Of a stretch of DNA of 48,011 nucleotides, positions 1 to 8,265 are shown one piece after another. Under the pieces are notes generated by a model. It ran no database searches. It was not told the origin of the DNA and saw nothing but the letters and a program-made list of their open reading frames with translations. Where the stretch lies: contig NZ_BAQK01000051.1 of the NCBI RefSeq assembly GCF_025994435.1, forward strand, positions 1-48,011, given 5' to 3'. The translations under genes and the position numbers were made by a program. How positions within the stretch are numbered: the first letter of the stretch is position 1; each line of letters starts with the position of its first letter. The DNA comes from Gluconacetobacter johannae (GTDB taxonomy: Bacteria; Pseudomonadota; Alphaproteobacteria; Acetobacterales; Acetobacteraceae).

Positions 1-720
1 ACGATCCGGCGCATCCCCCACCTCCACGATCCATGAGCCCGGCCGCCCGCCCCGGCACCGCAGCAGATCCACCGACCAGCGCGCCGCGCCGACGCCCCGC
101 ACCCCCGCGATGGGGGCGGGCGACGGCAGGGCGGCGATGCGCCAGCGGGTCGCGCTGGCCGTCGGCTGGAACAGGGTGCGATCGTCCGGCCGCCGCGACC
201 GGCGGATCAGGAAACAGGTGGCGCCCGAGCCCTCGGCCGCCAGTTGCAGGCGGCGCGACGCCGTCAGCGACAGCGCGCCGTCCAGTTCCGCCACCACCGC
301 GGCGACGCCGCAGGCCCGCACCGAATCCTCGCAGACCGCCAGCATGTCGTCCCGCCCCGCCGCGACACCCAGCAGGCGGCCGGGATCGACCCCCGCCCGG
401 ACCAGCCCGTCCGCATGCAGGTCGAACAGGCCGCCCCCGATCCAGACCACAGGGCCGTCGCCCACCCCCAGGACATGGGCGACGAACCGCGCCGGCAGGA
501 CCGCCAGCGTCATGTCCCCGCCCTGGCCGATCACCTCATGCACCGCACCGCGCAGCAGACCGCCGTGCAGATGCCGGTCGATCTCGGGCACCGCCAGCCC
601 CCAGGGCGCCGGACCATCGCCCCATCCCGCATCCGGCGCGACGCGGGCGGCATTCCGCTCCATCCGGGCGATCTGCCCGCGCAGGCGGGCCAGCATGTCG
701 GTTCGGTCCGTTCTCGTCAT
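1..720 (-). CDS. imuA: ImuA-type SOS mutagenesis protein, 3' end outside window
   Basis: The reverse-strand frame is open from an ATG at 720 to the window edge (240 codons, no stop), so this is the N-terminal part of a longer gene. The translation shows the pattern of the RecA/SulA-like ImuA family: IDRHLHGGLLRGAVHEV at about residues 46-62, PARFVAHVLG at about 76-85, and ARWSVDLLRCRGGRPGSW at about 214-231. In the family, ImuA works with the Y-family polymerase homologue ImuB and DnaE2 in damage-induced translesion synthesis; those genes would be expected just to the left of the window. A perfect LexA box lies 17 nt upstream of the start, which supports both identity and start. ImuA is known to be poorly conserved, so confidence rests on motifs plus the SOS box. 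Confidence 0.8.
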   Translation of the reverse strand, partial: MTRTDRTDMLARLRGQIARMERNAARVAPDAGWGDGPAPWGLAVPEIDRHLHGGLLRGAVHEVIGQGGDMTLAVLPARFVAHVLGVGDGPVVWIGGGLFDLHADGLVRAGVDPGRLLGVAAGRDDMLAVCEDSVRACGVAAVVAELDGALSLTASRRLQLAAEGSGATCFLIRRSRRPDDRTLFQPTASATRWRIAALPSPAPIAGVRGVGAARWSVDLLRCRGGRPGSWIVEVGDAPDR

Positions 721-737
721 GTCCCCCTCCGGGATTG

Positions 738-752
738 GAACATATAGAGAAC
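738..752 (-). promoter_or_regulatory. LexA (SOS) box of imuA
   Basis: The + strand reads GAAC, seven bases, GAAC (738-741 and 749-752), an exact match to the alphaproteobacterial LexA operator GAAC-N7-GAAC (GTTC-N7-GTTC on the gene's strand). It lies 17 nt before the imuA ATG at 720, inside a short AT-rich stretch, where bound LexA would block transcription. Confidence 0.85.
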
Positions 753-822
753 AAATAAGCGAAAGGAAAGCGGAATCCCGCGCCAGATCCGCGGCCCATG
801 CATCCCATTCGTTTATTAAAGT

Positions 823-876
823 CCTGGGTTTCCAAAGGGCTGCGCCCTTTGGTGAGTCAAGGGCGAAGCCCTTGCC
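823..876. repeat. Composite palindromic repeat, copy 1 (R1+R2)
   Basis: Two adjacent perfect hairpins. R1 is CCAAAGGGC/GCCCTTTGG (832-840, 844-852, 3-nt loop) and R2 is CAAGGGC/GCCCTTG (858-864, 868-874, 3-nt loop). CTGGGTTTCC leads into R1, and the same block occurs inverted at 12513-12540. The copy sits just past the 3' end of the SDR gene on the reverse strand, so it could form an RNA hairpin at the end of that operon's transcript. Confidence 0.8.
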
Positions 877-883
877 TTCATGC

Positions 884-1726
884 CTATTCCACAGGCCCGC
901 AACGCTTCTGGAACCGGCGATAGCCCCGGCGGCCACTGAAGGTCAGCAGCGGCAGGGACAGGCGCAACACGCCGGGCAGCAGCAGGCAGAGATTGGCGAA
1001 CATTCCGTCCAGCGGGGGCAGGAACACCTCGCGCCGCGGCCGGCGGCAGACCGCGACGATCCGCCGCGCCACGTCCGCGGGGGCGGCGGGCGGGCTGACG
1101 AAATTGAGGACGGACCCGCCTTCCGCCATTTCCCGCCACAGCATCGGCGTATCGACCGCCCCGGGGAAGACGGACGACACGCGGATGCCGCGCGGGCGCA
1201 GGTCCAGCGCCAGCGACAGGGCATAGCCGCGCAGCCCGAACTTGGTCGCGGCATAGACCCCGCTGCCCTGCAGGGGCATCACGCCGGCCATGGAATTGAC
1301 GAACACGACATGGCCGCCCCGCGGCATGCATTCCAGCAACCGCGAGGTCAACAGCATCGGGGCCGTCAGATTGACGGCAACCTGCCGCGCCACGCCGTCG
1401 CCGCACAGGCCATCGCCCTGCCCCGGGCTGATGACCCCCGCGCAATGAACCAGCAGCATGACCGGATCGCCCGCCGCCACGATGGCGGCCGCCGCCTGGG
1501 CGATGGACTCCACCCGGGCCAGGTCGCAGGACACCGCCGCGACATGCGCCCCCCACGCGGGGCCGCCGGACGCAACGCCCGGCGAAGCCGCGCCCCCGCG
1601 CGCCAGGATCGTCACGCGATAGCCGGAACCGACCAGCAGGGCGACGATTTCCCGCCCGATTCCACCGGTCGCCCCGGTCACGACAGCCAGAGGGCGCGAT
1701 TCCGGTCGTTCGGACGTGGTGCTCAC
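884..1726 (-). CDS. Short-chain dehydrogenase/reductase (SDR)
   Basis: 280 aa, an ordinary length for a classical SDR. The N-terminal Rossmann fold has the nucleotide-binding TGATGGIG at about residues 17-24. Further on are CAGV (the NAG-region equivalent), the serine strand NSMAG, the catalytic YAATK pair, and the PGAVDTPM segment after strand 6. It should be a soluble NAD(P)(H)-dependent oxidoreductase; the substrate cannot be read from the sequence. The ATG overlaps the histidine kinase stop by 4 nt, so the gene is translationally coupled to a two-component system and probably co-expressed with it. Palindromic repeat copy 1 follows the stop. Confidence 0.88.
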   Translation of the reverse strand: MSTTSERPESRPLAVVTGATGGIGREIVALLVGSGYRVTILARGGAASPGVASGGPAWGAHVAAVSCDLARVESIAQAAAAIVAAGDPVMLLVHCAGVISPGQGDGLCGDGVARQVAVNLTAPMLLTSRLLECMPRGGHVVFVNSMAGVMPLQGSGVYAATKFGLRGYALSLALDLRPRGIRVSSVFPGAVDTPMLWREMAEGGSVLNFVSPPAAPADVARRIVAVCRRPRREVFLPPLDGMFANLCLLLPGVLRLSLPLLTFSGRRGYRRFQKRCGPVE

Positions 1727-3171
1727 ATCATGTTTCCTGGCTGTTCCCTGGCCGGGCCCGCATCCCGCACAGGGTTGAATAAGGCGATATGCGGCAGAAC
1801 GATCGTACAGCGCAAACCGGGCCGGTTGTCCGACAGGGTGATGCTCCCGCCATGCAGGCGCACGATCGCGCGCACCAGGCTCAGCCCCAGGCCGCTGCCC
1901 GGCACCGAGCGGCTGCTGTCGAGGCGCACGAAACGGTCGAAGACACGCTCGCGGCTGCCCGTGGGAATGCCGGCCCCGTCATCGGCCACGACCAGCGTCA
2001 CCCGCTCGCCGTCCGCCACGCCGCTGATGGTGATCCGGCTGCCGTCCGGCGTGTGGTTGAGGGCGTTTTCCACCAGGTTGGACAGCATCTGCATCAGCAG
2101 GACCGGATCGCCGGCGACCGTCCCGGACACCGGGGACGCGACGAGCAGGGCCTGATGCCGGTCCTCGGCCGCCGGGCGATAGAGTTCGGCGACCTGCGCC
2201 GTCACGGTGTCGAGGGCGACCGGCATCATCGTGTCGGTCGCGATCCCGCCCTCGATCCGCGACAGGCGCAGAAGCGAGGAAAAGATCTCCAGTGCCAGAT
2301 CGAGGTCGATGACCGCATCGTCGATCGCCGCCCGGAACCCGGCGGGCGTATGCTCGGCAAGGGACGCGGTCTCCAGCCGCTGGCGCAGGTGCGACAGCGG
2401 ACGGCGCATGTCATGCGCGATATCGTTGGACACCTGCCGCAGGCTGGCGATCAGCCTTTCGTTCTGTTCCAGCATCGCATTCAGGCTGTGGGCGAGATGG
2501 TCGAATTCGTCGTCCGTCCCCTGATAGGGAATCCGCTGCGAGATATCGCCGCTCATGATCCGGCGGGCGGTCACGCTGATCGTCTCGATCCGCCGCAGGA
2601 TCACGGCGCTCAGGATCAGGCCGCCGCCGATGCCCAGCACGCAGAATCCGCACAGGCTCCAGATCACGATCGCCCCGATGTCGCGCCGCAGCCGGCTCAG
2701 CGGGGAGGCATCGATGCCCACGAAGAAATAGCCGCCATCCGCCAGCACGACCCCTTCGCCATAGACCGGGATATCGTTCAGCCCAAAGGGCAGCCGGTGC
2801 GCCCAGGACAGCCAGCGGCTGCCGGAAACCGGGCGAAGATGCAGCATGTTGCCGGCCAGGACCGCGCCGGACGCATCTTGCAGCAGATAGAAGAACGCGG
2901 GTTCGTTCCGGACCAGGTTCCGGACCACGGGCAGCATGTGCCCCAGATCCTGCCCCCCCGCCGCCGACAGCACCTCCGCCCGCTCGGTCGCCACGGCATG
3001 GCGGATCTGGCCTTGCAGCGAGCGCTGGCTGTGCAGGCCCGACAGCAGGATGACCAGCATGCCCGACAGCATCAGGAAACCCGCGAACAGAATGACGATC
3101 CGGAACGAGAGACTGGAAACGACCCTGACGATCGCGGCGATCCGGCCCCTAGCCGGGGGGAATGCTGCCAA
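1723..3171 (-). CDS. Membrane sensor histidine kinase
   Basis: 482 aa with a standard layout. TM1 is at about residues 22-45 and is followed by a periplasmic sensor of about 105 residues; TM2 is at about 155-182; a HAMP linker follows (ISVTARRIMSGDISQRIP). The HisKA helix is SNDIAHDMRRPLSHLRQRLE, whose first His is the phosphoacceptor. The HATPase domain has the N box NLVENALNHTP, the G1 box DDGAGIP and the G2 box GSGLGLSLVRAIV. No ATG precedes TM1, so the start is probably the TTG at 3171, inside the 3' end of the response regulator gene (23-nt overlap). It should phosphorylate the regulator encoded just upstream. The ligand is unknown. Confidence 0.9.
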   Translation of the reverse strand: MAAFPPARGRIAAIVRVVSSLSFRIVILFAGFLMLSGMLVILLSGLHSQRSLQGQIRHAVATERAEVLSAAGGQDLGHMLPVVRNLVRNEPAFFYLLQDASGAVLAGNMLHLRPVSGSRWLSWAHRLPFGLNDIPVYGEGVVLADGGYFFVGIDASPLSRLRRDIGAIVIWSLCGFCVLGIGGGLILSAVILRRIETISVTARRIMSGDISQRIPYQGTDDEFDHLAHSLNAMLEQNERLIASLRQVSNDIAHDMRRPLSHLRQRLETASLAEHTPAGFRAAIDDAVIDLDLALEIFSSLLRLSRIEGGIATDTMMPVALDTVTAQVAELYRPAAEDRHQALLVASPVSGTVAGDPVLLMQMLSNLVENALNHTPDGSRITISGVADGERVTLVVADDGAGIPTGSRERVFDRFVRLDSSRSVPGSGLGLSLVRAIVRLHGGSITLSDNRPGLRCTIVLPHIALFNPVRDAGPAREQPGNMM

Positions 3172-3898
3172 GATCGCTGTCCCTCATGACATAGCCCACA
3201 CCCCGGATGGTCTGGATCAGTTGCCGGCCGTCATGTCCCAGCTTGTCGCGCAGGCGGCTGATATGGGTTTCGACGATATTCGTGCGGACCGGGAAATCCA
3301 CGTTCCAGGCATAATGCAGCAGCATCTGGCGCGAAAGGATCGTCTCGGGATTTCGCATGAAATATTCAAGGATCTTCACTTCCTGCGGTTGAAGCAGGAT
3401 CTTCCGGCCATGGCGGGTGACCTCCCGCGTCAGAAGGTCGAGCACGATCCCCGCCACCCGCAGGGCGGTCACATGCCGCGTCGGGCCGACCCGGCGCAGC
3501 AGGACGGCGATGCGCGCCGCCAGTTCGCGCACGGCGAACGGCTTGACCAGATAATCGTCGGCCCCGCCGCGCAATCCGCCGACGCGGCTGCTGACCCCGT
3601 CCATGGTCGTCAGGAAGATGACCGGAATATGGCTGCCGGCCTCGCGCAGGCGGGTCAGGATGGACAGGCCGTCCATGCCCGGCAGCATCCGGTCCAACAC
3701 GATCGCATCCCATTCCCGGCCCAAGGCCGTGGACAGGCCGTCGATCCCGTTGTCGGCGATCGTGACGGCGATCCCCTCATGCGCCAGGCCGTTGCGGACA
3801 TAGGCGGCGGTATCGGGGTCGTCCTCAACCAGCAGCAGGCGGGTCGTCGCACCGATCCCCGTCACGATCTCATGCCCGACACGATCGGGGTTCTCCAT
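3149..3898 (-). CDS. OmpR/PhoB-family response regulator
   Basis: 249 aa. The receiver domain (about residues 19-135) has the acidic pair LLVEDDPD, the phosphoacceptor Asp in IVLDRMLPGMDG, the conserved Thr in FLTTMD and the Lys in LVKPF. A winged-helix DNA-binding domain follows (about 150-240), containing LLQPQEVKILEYFMRNP and the recognition region VETHISRLRDKLG with IRGVGYVM. It is the first gene of the reverse-strand regulator-kinase-SDR operon. Its ATG at 3898 is followed by about 20 residues before the receiver fold begins, and a downstream GTG could be the true start. Its targets are unknown; by analogy it may regulate its own promoter in 3899-4062. Confidence 0.9.
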   Translation of the reverse strand: MENPDRVGHEIVTGIGATTRLLLVEDDPDTAAYVRNGLAHEGIAVTIADNGIDGLSTALGREWDAIVLDRMLPGMDGLSILTRLREAGSHIPVIFLTTMDGVSSRVGGLRGGADDYLVKPFAVRELAARIAVLLRRVGPTRHVTALRVAGIVLDLLTREVTRHGRKILLQPQEVKILEYFMRNPETILSRQMLLHYAWNVDFPVRTNIVETHISRLRDKLGHDGRQLIQTIRGVGYVMRDSDLGSIPPG

Positions 3899-4062
3899 TC
3901 CACAGGGTCCGGCCGACGGACCACGACAGCGACGCCGACGATAGAAGCCGCCCGCCCCCCACGAAAGGGCAGGTGCGGCAGATTGGGAGGTTTTAACCTG
4001 ATTTCAGCAGGGCCGGACGTCATGATGATGCCGTCAACGGCCCGCCGTCGCCCCCGCGACAT

Positions 4063-5055
4063 GTGCCCCGATCACGGAAATTGCGACGCATGCTCGTCTG
4101 GTGCCTGATCCTGGTCGCTTCGGTTTTCGCCTTCGGCCTCAGCACCGTCTCGGGCGGCGGCGCGGGGCTGATCCTGATGCCTCTGCTGGGGCTGGTCGTC
4201 CCGGCGGCGCAGGTGCCCGCCGCCCTGTCGATCGGCACGGCGGCCAGTTCGCTGGCCCGCATCGCCACGTTCCGCCGGTCCATCCGCTGGGCGGTGGTCT
4301 GGCGCTTCGCCCCCGCCGCCCTGCCCTTCGCGGCGCTGGGCGCCTGGGGGTTGAGCCGCATGAACCCGGCCTATCTGGATGTGTTGCTGGGCCTGTTCCT
4401 GATGGGCAACCTGCCGCTTCTGTTCCGCGCGCCGCGCCCGGTTTCCGACCGGCCGGTCCGGCTGGGGTGGCTGGTCGCGACGGGGGCGGCGGCCGGGTTC
4501 CTGTCGGGCTTTACCGGGGCGGTGGGGCTGGTCTTCAACGGGTTCTATCGCCGCCTGGGCCTGTGCAAGGAGGAAATCGTCGCGACCCGGGCCGCGAACG
4601 AGATCCTGCTGCATCTGATGAAGCTGGGCCTGTACGCCGGCTTCGGGCTGCTGACGACCCGGGCGATGACCGTCGGGCTGGCGGTGGCGATGGCGGCGAT
4701 CCTGTCTTCGGTGCTGATGCGCCACATCCTGCCGCGCCTGCACGACCATCTGTTCCGCCATATCGGCCATGCCGCGACGGTGGCCGCCGGTGTCGCGATG
4801 CTGACCCTGGCCGGCGGGCAGATCGTCCGGCAGGACGGGATGAGCCTGCGCTACGGGCAGGAAGCGTCCGAGTTCGAGGCCGCGCTGTCGTGGCGGCAGC
4901 ACGTCTTTTCGGTCGCGCTGGAACATCACGACGAGATCGAACTCAGCCATACGGTCCGCACCGTCGCCACCGGGCCGGGCCGGCTGATCCGCAACCCGAC
5001 CTATATCCTGCATCTCTCGCCCCGGACGGGCATCCGTCCCGATACCCGCATCTGA
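4063..5055 (+). CDS. TauE/SafE (TSUP) family membrane permease
   Basis: 330 aa, GTG start at 4063; an ATG at 4090 is a possible alternative. About eight hydrophobic segments fill the first 260 residues. The TSUP hallmarks are the first-helix region GLSTVSGGGAGLILMPLLGL and the second-half repeat GFLSGFTGAVGLVFNGFY. Members move sulfite, organosulfonates or similar anions across the inner membrane; the substrate here cannot be assigned. A polar C-terminal tail of about 65 residues (from RYGQEASEFE) follows the last helix and is longer than in typical members. The gene is divergent from the response regulator and convergent with the diguanylate cyclase (17 nt between stops). Confidence 0.8.
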   Translation: MPRSRKLRRMLVWCLILVASVFAFGLSTVSGGGAGLILMPLLGLVVPAAQVPAALSIGTAASSLARIATFRRSIRWAVVWRFAPAALPFAALGAWGLSRMNPAYLDVLLGLFLMGNLPLLFRAPRPVSDRPVRLGWLVATGAAAGFLSGFTGAVGLVFNGFYRRLGLCKEEIVATRAANEILLHLMKLGLYAGFGLLTTRAMTVGLAVAMAAILSSVLMRHILPRLHDHLFRHIGHAATVAAGVAMLTLAGGQIVRQDGMSLRYGQEASEFEAALSWRQHVFSVALEHHDEIELSHTVRTVATGPGRLIRNPTYILHLSPRTGIRPDTRI

Positions 5056-5072
5056 TGAACCAGCCTCCCTCC

Positions 5073-6641
5073 CTACCGGTTCCGCGGAGATTTCCCGGTC
5101 AGGGCAACGGTGGGCAGGTCGCCATGGAAGGCGGCGGTGTTCCGGCCGCTGGCCTTGGCGTGGTACATGGCATGGTCGGCGCACGATATCAGCAGAGTCG
5201 TCGTGAGGGCGTCTTCCGGCGCCGAGGCCACGCCGATGCTGGCGGTGACCGGATGGCGAACCCCATCGACACTGAATCCCCCCTGGAACAGCGCAAGGAT
5301 GGAACGGACCAGGTCCTGCACATAAGCAGTCCGCGGGCCGGCCTGCACCAGGACGGCGAATTCGTCCCCCGCGAACCGGGCGGCGATGCCGGGCGCCGCA
5401 TCGCAGGCGCGGGCGGTCTCGCTCAGGGCCTGGACCAGGGCATGGGCCACGGCCTCCAGCAGCGCGTCGCCGGCGCGATGACCGTACCCGTCATTGACCA
5501 TCTTGAAATTATCGAGGTCGATGAACAGCATGGTGACCGGCTGCCCGGTGGTCCTTTCCTCGTGGAAAAAACGCTCCAGCATTTCATTGAAATAGATCCG
5601 GTTGCCGATCCCCGTCACCGAATCCGTCTCGTAAAGGCGTTGCGTCCGCTTCAGCGCCTGGTCCAGTTCCCAATGCAGGCGCCTGACATTCGCCGCCAGC
5701 CGTCCGACCTCGCCGGTGCCGGGCAGGTCGATGGTCTCGCGCTGCTGCGCCATGATGCCGCTCACCTGCCGGTCCAGTTCCTCCACCGGGCCGGTGACGA
5801 AACGCCGCACCAGCACCATCAGCACGCCGATCGACACCAGGCTCAGGCTCAGGCTCATCACGACCGAGATGGTGGCGATCCTGCGGAACCGGCCATGCAG
5901 GTAGGAATCGGGCGGCGTCAGGCGGGCATACAGGTCCGGCGCCAGGCGGGTGACGGCCGACAGTTCGCCGTTCGGCGCCAGGGGCGTCGCGGACAGTTCG
6001 ATCCGGGTCCTGTACTCGGCCTCCAGCGCGCTCCGAAGGGCCTGGAAATGAACCGGGCGGATCGCGATCTGCAACAGCACCGCCTGCTCCCGTTGCGACA
6101 GGACGGGCTGGCGGGCGGTCCGCGCCTGCACCAGGCTGGACATCAGCAGATAGGGCAGGCCGTCATCCTCGACGATCAGCGCCGAGCGCGTCGGCGCCTC
6201 GTCCGCGATCGCCGCCCGTGCGAAAGCCCGCTGGCGCTCGCCTGCCGTGCTGAACGGATCCTGGCCATTGTCGGAATGGAAGACCAGCCGGCCATCGGGT
6301 TGAAAGATACTGCACGACACGAACGTATCGTCCCGCGGATCCAGGGACTGGAGACTGTCCTGGATGCCGACGGCCAGCGCGCGCGTCCGGTACGCCTCGT
6401 CGGTTTCGTTGAGAAACAGCAGGAAGGCGTTGCTGTTACGCACAACGTACAACAGCCGGGACCCGAGGGACACATAATCGGCATAGGAGGATTTGAGCTG
6501 GAAGACCTCCTGGTCCAGCCGCGCCTTCTGCAAGCCGATCAGCGCCGTCCGGTAGCCGTAACAGGCCAGTCCCCCCGCCAGGGCGTATCCCAGCAGCACG
6601 ATCGGGAAAATCAGGGCAAGCGCGCGTTTATTGAGCGTCAT
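5073..6641 (-). CDS. Membrane diguanylate cyclase with periplasmic sensor
   Basis: 522 aa. TM1 is at about residues 7-29, a periplasmic region of about 220 residues follows, TM2 is at about 253-279, then a HAMP-like linker and a GGDEF domain (about 335-505). The signature is RFAGDEFAVL; AGDEF is an accepted active variant. DLDNFKMVNDGYGHRAGD carries the metal and GTP contacts, so c-di-GMP synthesis is expected. An inhibitory RxxD sits nine rather than five residues before the signature, so a canonical I-site is doubtful. Its ATG lies inside the 3' end of the upstream binding-protein gene (14-nt overlap). The pair resembles NspS-MbaA of Vibrio, where a PotD-like protein controls a membrane GGDEF-EAL protein, but no EAL domain is present here. 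Confidence 0.92.
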   Translation of the reverse strand: MTLNKRALALIFPIVLLGYALAGGLACYGYRTALIGLQKARLDQEVFQLKSSYADYVSLGSRLLYVVRNSNAFLLFLNETDEAYRTRALAVGIQDSLQSLDPRDDTFVSCSIFQPDGRLVFHSDNGQDPFSTAGERQRAFARAAIADEAPTRSALIVEDDGLPYLLMSSLVQARTARQPVLSQREQAVLLQIAIRPVHFQALRSALEAEYRTRIELSATPLAPNGELSAVTRLAPDLYARLTPPDSYLHGRFRRIATISVVMSLSLSLVSIGVLMVLVRRFVTGPVEELDRQVSGIMAQQRETIDLPGTGEVGRLAANVRRLHWELDQALKRTQRLYETDSVTGIGNRIYFNEMLERFFHEERTTGQPVTMLFIDLDNFKMVNDGYGHRAGDALLEAVAHALVQALSETARACDAAPGIAARFAGDEFAVLVQAGPRTAYVQDLVRSILALFQGGFSVDGVRHPVTASIGVASAPEDALTTTLLISCADHAMYHAKASGRNTAAFHGDLPTVALTGKSPRNR

Positions 6642-7698
6642 GAATGGCGATCAGGGCGCTCAGGATCCGACGACGGAGCGGCAGGCTGTCCGTCGGCGCG
6701 GACCGGCGATACGTGACCGGAATCCCCGCCGGCGGATAGATCTGCGGGTCGTCCCGCATCGTCTGCGGCAGCAGGGCGGCGGCATGAAGGTTCGTCGTCG
6801 GCTGTTGCAGGAAAATCGCGTTCCGGGCGGCATTGTCCGGACGGGCGAGGAAGGCGATGAAGCGCTCCGCCAGATCCGGATGGGGGGACCGGGCCAGGAC
6901 GGCCAGGCAGTCCACCCACAGTATGGCGCCATCCCGGGGGGTTACGAATCGCCATGACCGCGACCCGCCGCTGGTCATGTTCAGGGTTCTCTGGTCCCCC
7001 GAATTGCCCAGCCCGATGAAGATCCGGTCGCGAAAGCTTTTCTCCTGCTGCGCGGTGACCGGCAGGCTGTAGGTCAGCACGGCCGGAACCTGCGCCTTCA
7101 GGATCGCAAACGCCTGCTTCAGCTCCTCGGGGTCGCCGCTGTACATCGGCCGGCCCAGAAACCCCAGGGCCGCAGCCAGAATCTCCTCCTGGTCGTCGGT
7201 CATCGCGACATGGCCCGCCAGGGCGGGCGCGGGGCGCAGCAGGTCGGCCCATGATTCCGGGGGGGTGCTCACCCGGTCGGCGCGATAGACGATGCCGGTG
7301 CCCCCCCAGATATAGGGAATGCCGTACCGGCCGCACATCGACCGCCACCGTGCCTCGCTCCGTGCCTCGGGGGGCAGGGGATACCGGTCCTGATCGACCA
7401 GCAGCCCGCGTTGGCCCAGCGCGTCGATATGGGCGCTGTCGATGACCGCCATGTCGATCGGCGCGTCGGCACTGGCAATCAGCAGGTCGCGCCGCTCCCC
7501 ATTGTCGAAGATGATCTGGTTCAGTTCGGTTCCGGTCGTGCCGGTCCATGCCTTCACCAGGCCGGGATCGAGGTCCCACTCCCAGATCAGCAGGTTCAGC
7601 GACACGGCGCGCGCCGGGGGGATGTACAAAAGGGCCAGCAGGCCGGCCAGCAGCCAGACAGGATGCCACATTCCCGATCCCGGCCCCGCATGCCTCAT
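6628..7698 (-). CDS. PotD-like periplasmic substrate-binding protein
   Basis: 356 aa from the ATG at 7698 (a GTG at 7767 would add 23 residues). The start was chosen because a typical signal peptide follows: MRHAG..., a hydrophobic core WLLAGLLALLYI, and a likely cleavage after ARA. The mature protein begins LNLLIWEWDLDPGLVKAW, the opening strand and helix of the spermidine/putrescine-binding (PotD/PotF) and related type 2 periplasmic fold. IPYIWGGTGIVYRAD and the later AILWVDCLAVLARS with FIAFLARPDNAA also fit. No permease or ATPase genes are nearby; instead the stop overlaps a diguanylate cyclase start. This suggests ligand sensing rather than import. The ligand (a polyamine is one option) is inferred only from the family. 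Confidence 0.82.
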   Translation of the reverse strand: MRHAGPGSGMWHPVWLLAGLLALLYIPPARAVSLNLLIWEWDLDPGLVKAWTGTTGTELNQIIFDNGERRDLLIASADAPIDMAVIDSAHIDALGQRGLLVDQDRYPLPPEARSEARWRSMCGRYGIPYIWGGTGIVYRADRVSTPPESWADLLRPAPALAGHVAMTDDQEEILAAALGFLGRPMYSGDPEELKQAFAILKAQVPAVLTYSLPVTAQQEKSFRDRIFIGLGNSGDQRTLNMTSGGSRSWRFVTPRDGAILWVDCLAVLARSPHPDLAERFIAFLARPDNAARNAIFLQQPTTNLHAAALLPQTMRDDPQIYPPAGIPVTYRRSAPTDSLPLRRRILSALIAIHDAQ

Positions 7699-7789
7699 CG
7701 ACCCACCACCGCCGCGCGCAAGCGTTATGCCCGTGTCCTCAGACCGGCACGCGCGCAACGCGGACACCCGGCCACGGCGACAGCCTAAG

Positions 7790-7850
7790 GCAGTTTGCCG
7801 CCGCGCAACTATATTTTAATTTTTCTTTTAATCTGATCGGGCAATGGCAT
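7790..7850 (-). promoter_or_regulatory. AT-rich promoter region upstream of the binding-protein/cyclase pair
   Basis: In a strongly GC-rich window, 7808-7833 is a sharp AT-rich island lying about 110 nt before the binding-protein ATG and after the DUF202 stop. On the reverse strand a TTGCCC hexamer precedes the A-rich run. A promoter here would make the binding protein and cyclase a separate transcription unit. No exact -10/-35 pair is certain. Confidence 0.35.
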
Positions 7851-7854
7851 GTCC

Positions 7855-8241
7855 TTACGGCGACGCCAGGACATTGTAGGCCAGATAGACAAACAGCGCG
7901 CCGCCCAGCAACAGCAGGATCCCGATCAGGACAAGGTCGGTCCGGCCACCGCCGCCCGCCTGCATGTCCTGTGCCTCGATCCCGCGACGGATCCGCCGGT
8001 ACCGCAGGGTCGCGACCACCATCATCGCCCCGCCCAGCAGCAACAGCAGCAGGCCGACGATATCGCCGAACAGGTGCCGGCCGACGAAGACGCGGTGGCC
8101 GCCCAGCGACGCCGCCGCAACCTGGAGGAACAGGTCGAACCGTTCGACAAGAAACCCGAACGCCATGACGGCCAGCGCGGTGCGGATCCAGGCCAGGAAG
8201 GTCCGCTCGTTGGCGGCGTGATCGGAAAAATGGGCAATCAT
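7855..8241 (-). CDS. DUF202 (YidH-like) small membrane protein
   Basis: 128 aa from the ATG at 8241; an in-frame start at 8256 is possible. The N-terminal motif HAANERTFLAWIRTALAVMA is diagnostic of the DUF202/YidH family. Three hydrophobic segments follow (about residues 25-45, 65-87 and 105-125). Members are inner-membrane proteins of unknown function. The gene lies 24 nt downstream of the cytochrome b561 stop on the same strand, so it could be the last gene of the peroxidase-b561 unit. No catalytic residues can be pointed to. Confidence 0.85.
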   Translation of the reverse strand: MIAHFSDHAANERTFLAWIRTALAVMAFGFLVERFDLFLQVAAASLGGHRVFVGRHLFGDIVGLLLLLLGGAMMVVATLRYRRIRRGIEAQDMQAGGGGRTDLVLIGILLLLGGALFVYLAYNVLASP

Positions 8242-8265
8242 GCCGGTCTCGCCCACCCGTCCCTG

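Noticed and set aside
4101..6716. 871-codon + frame spanning the permease and the diguanylate cyclase
   Set aside because: Its composition is shadow-like and it overlaps two well-supported genes in other frames.
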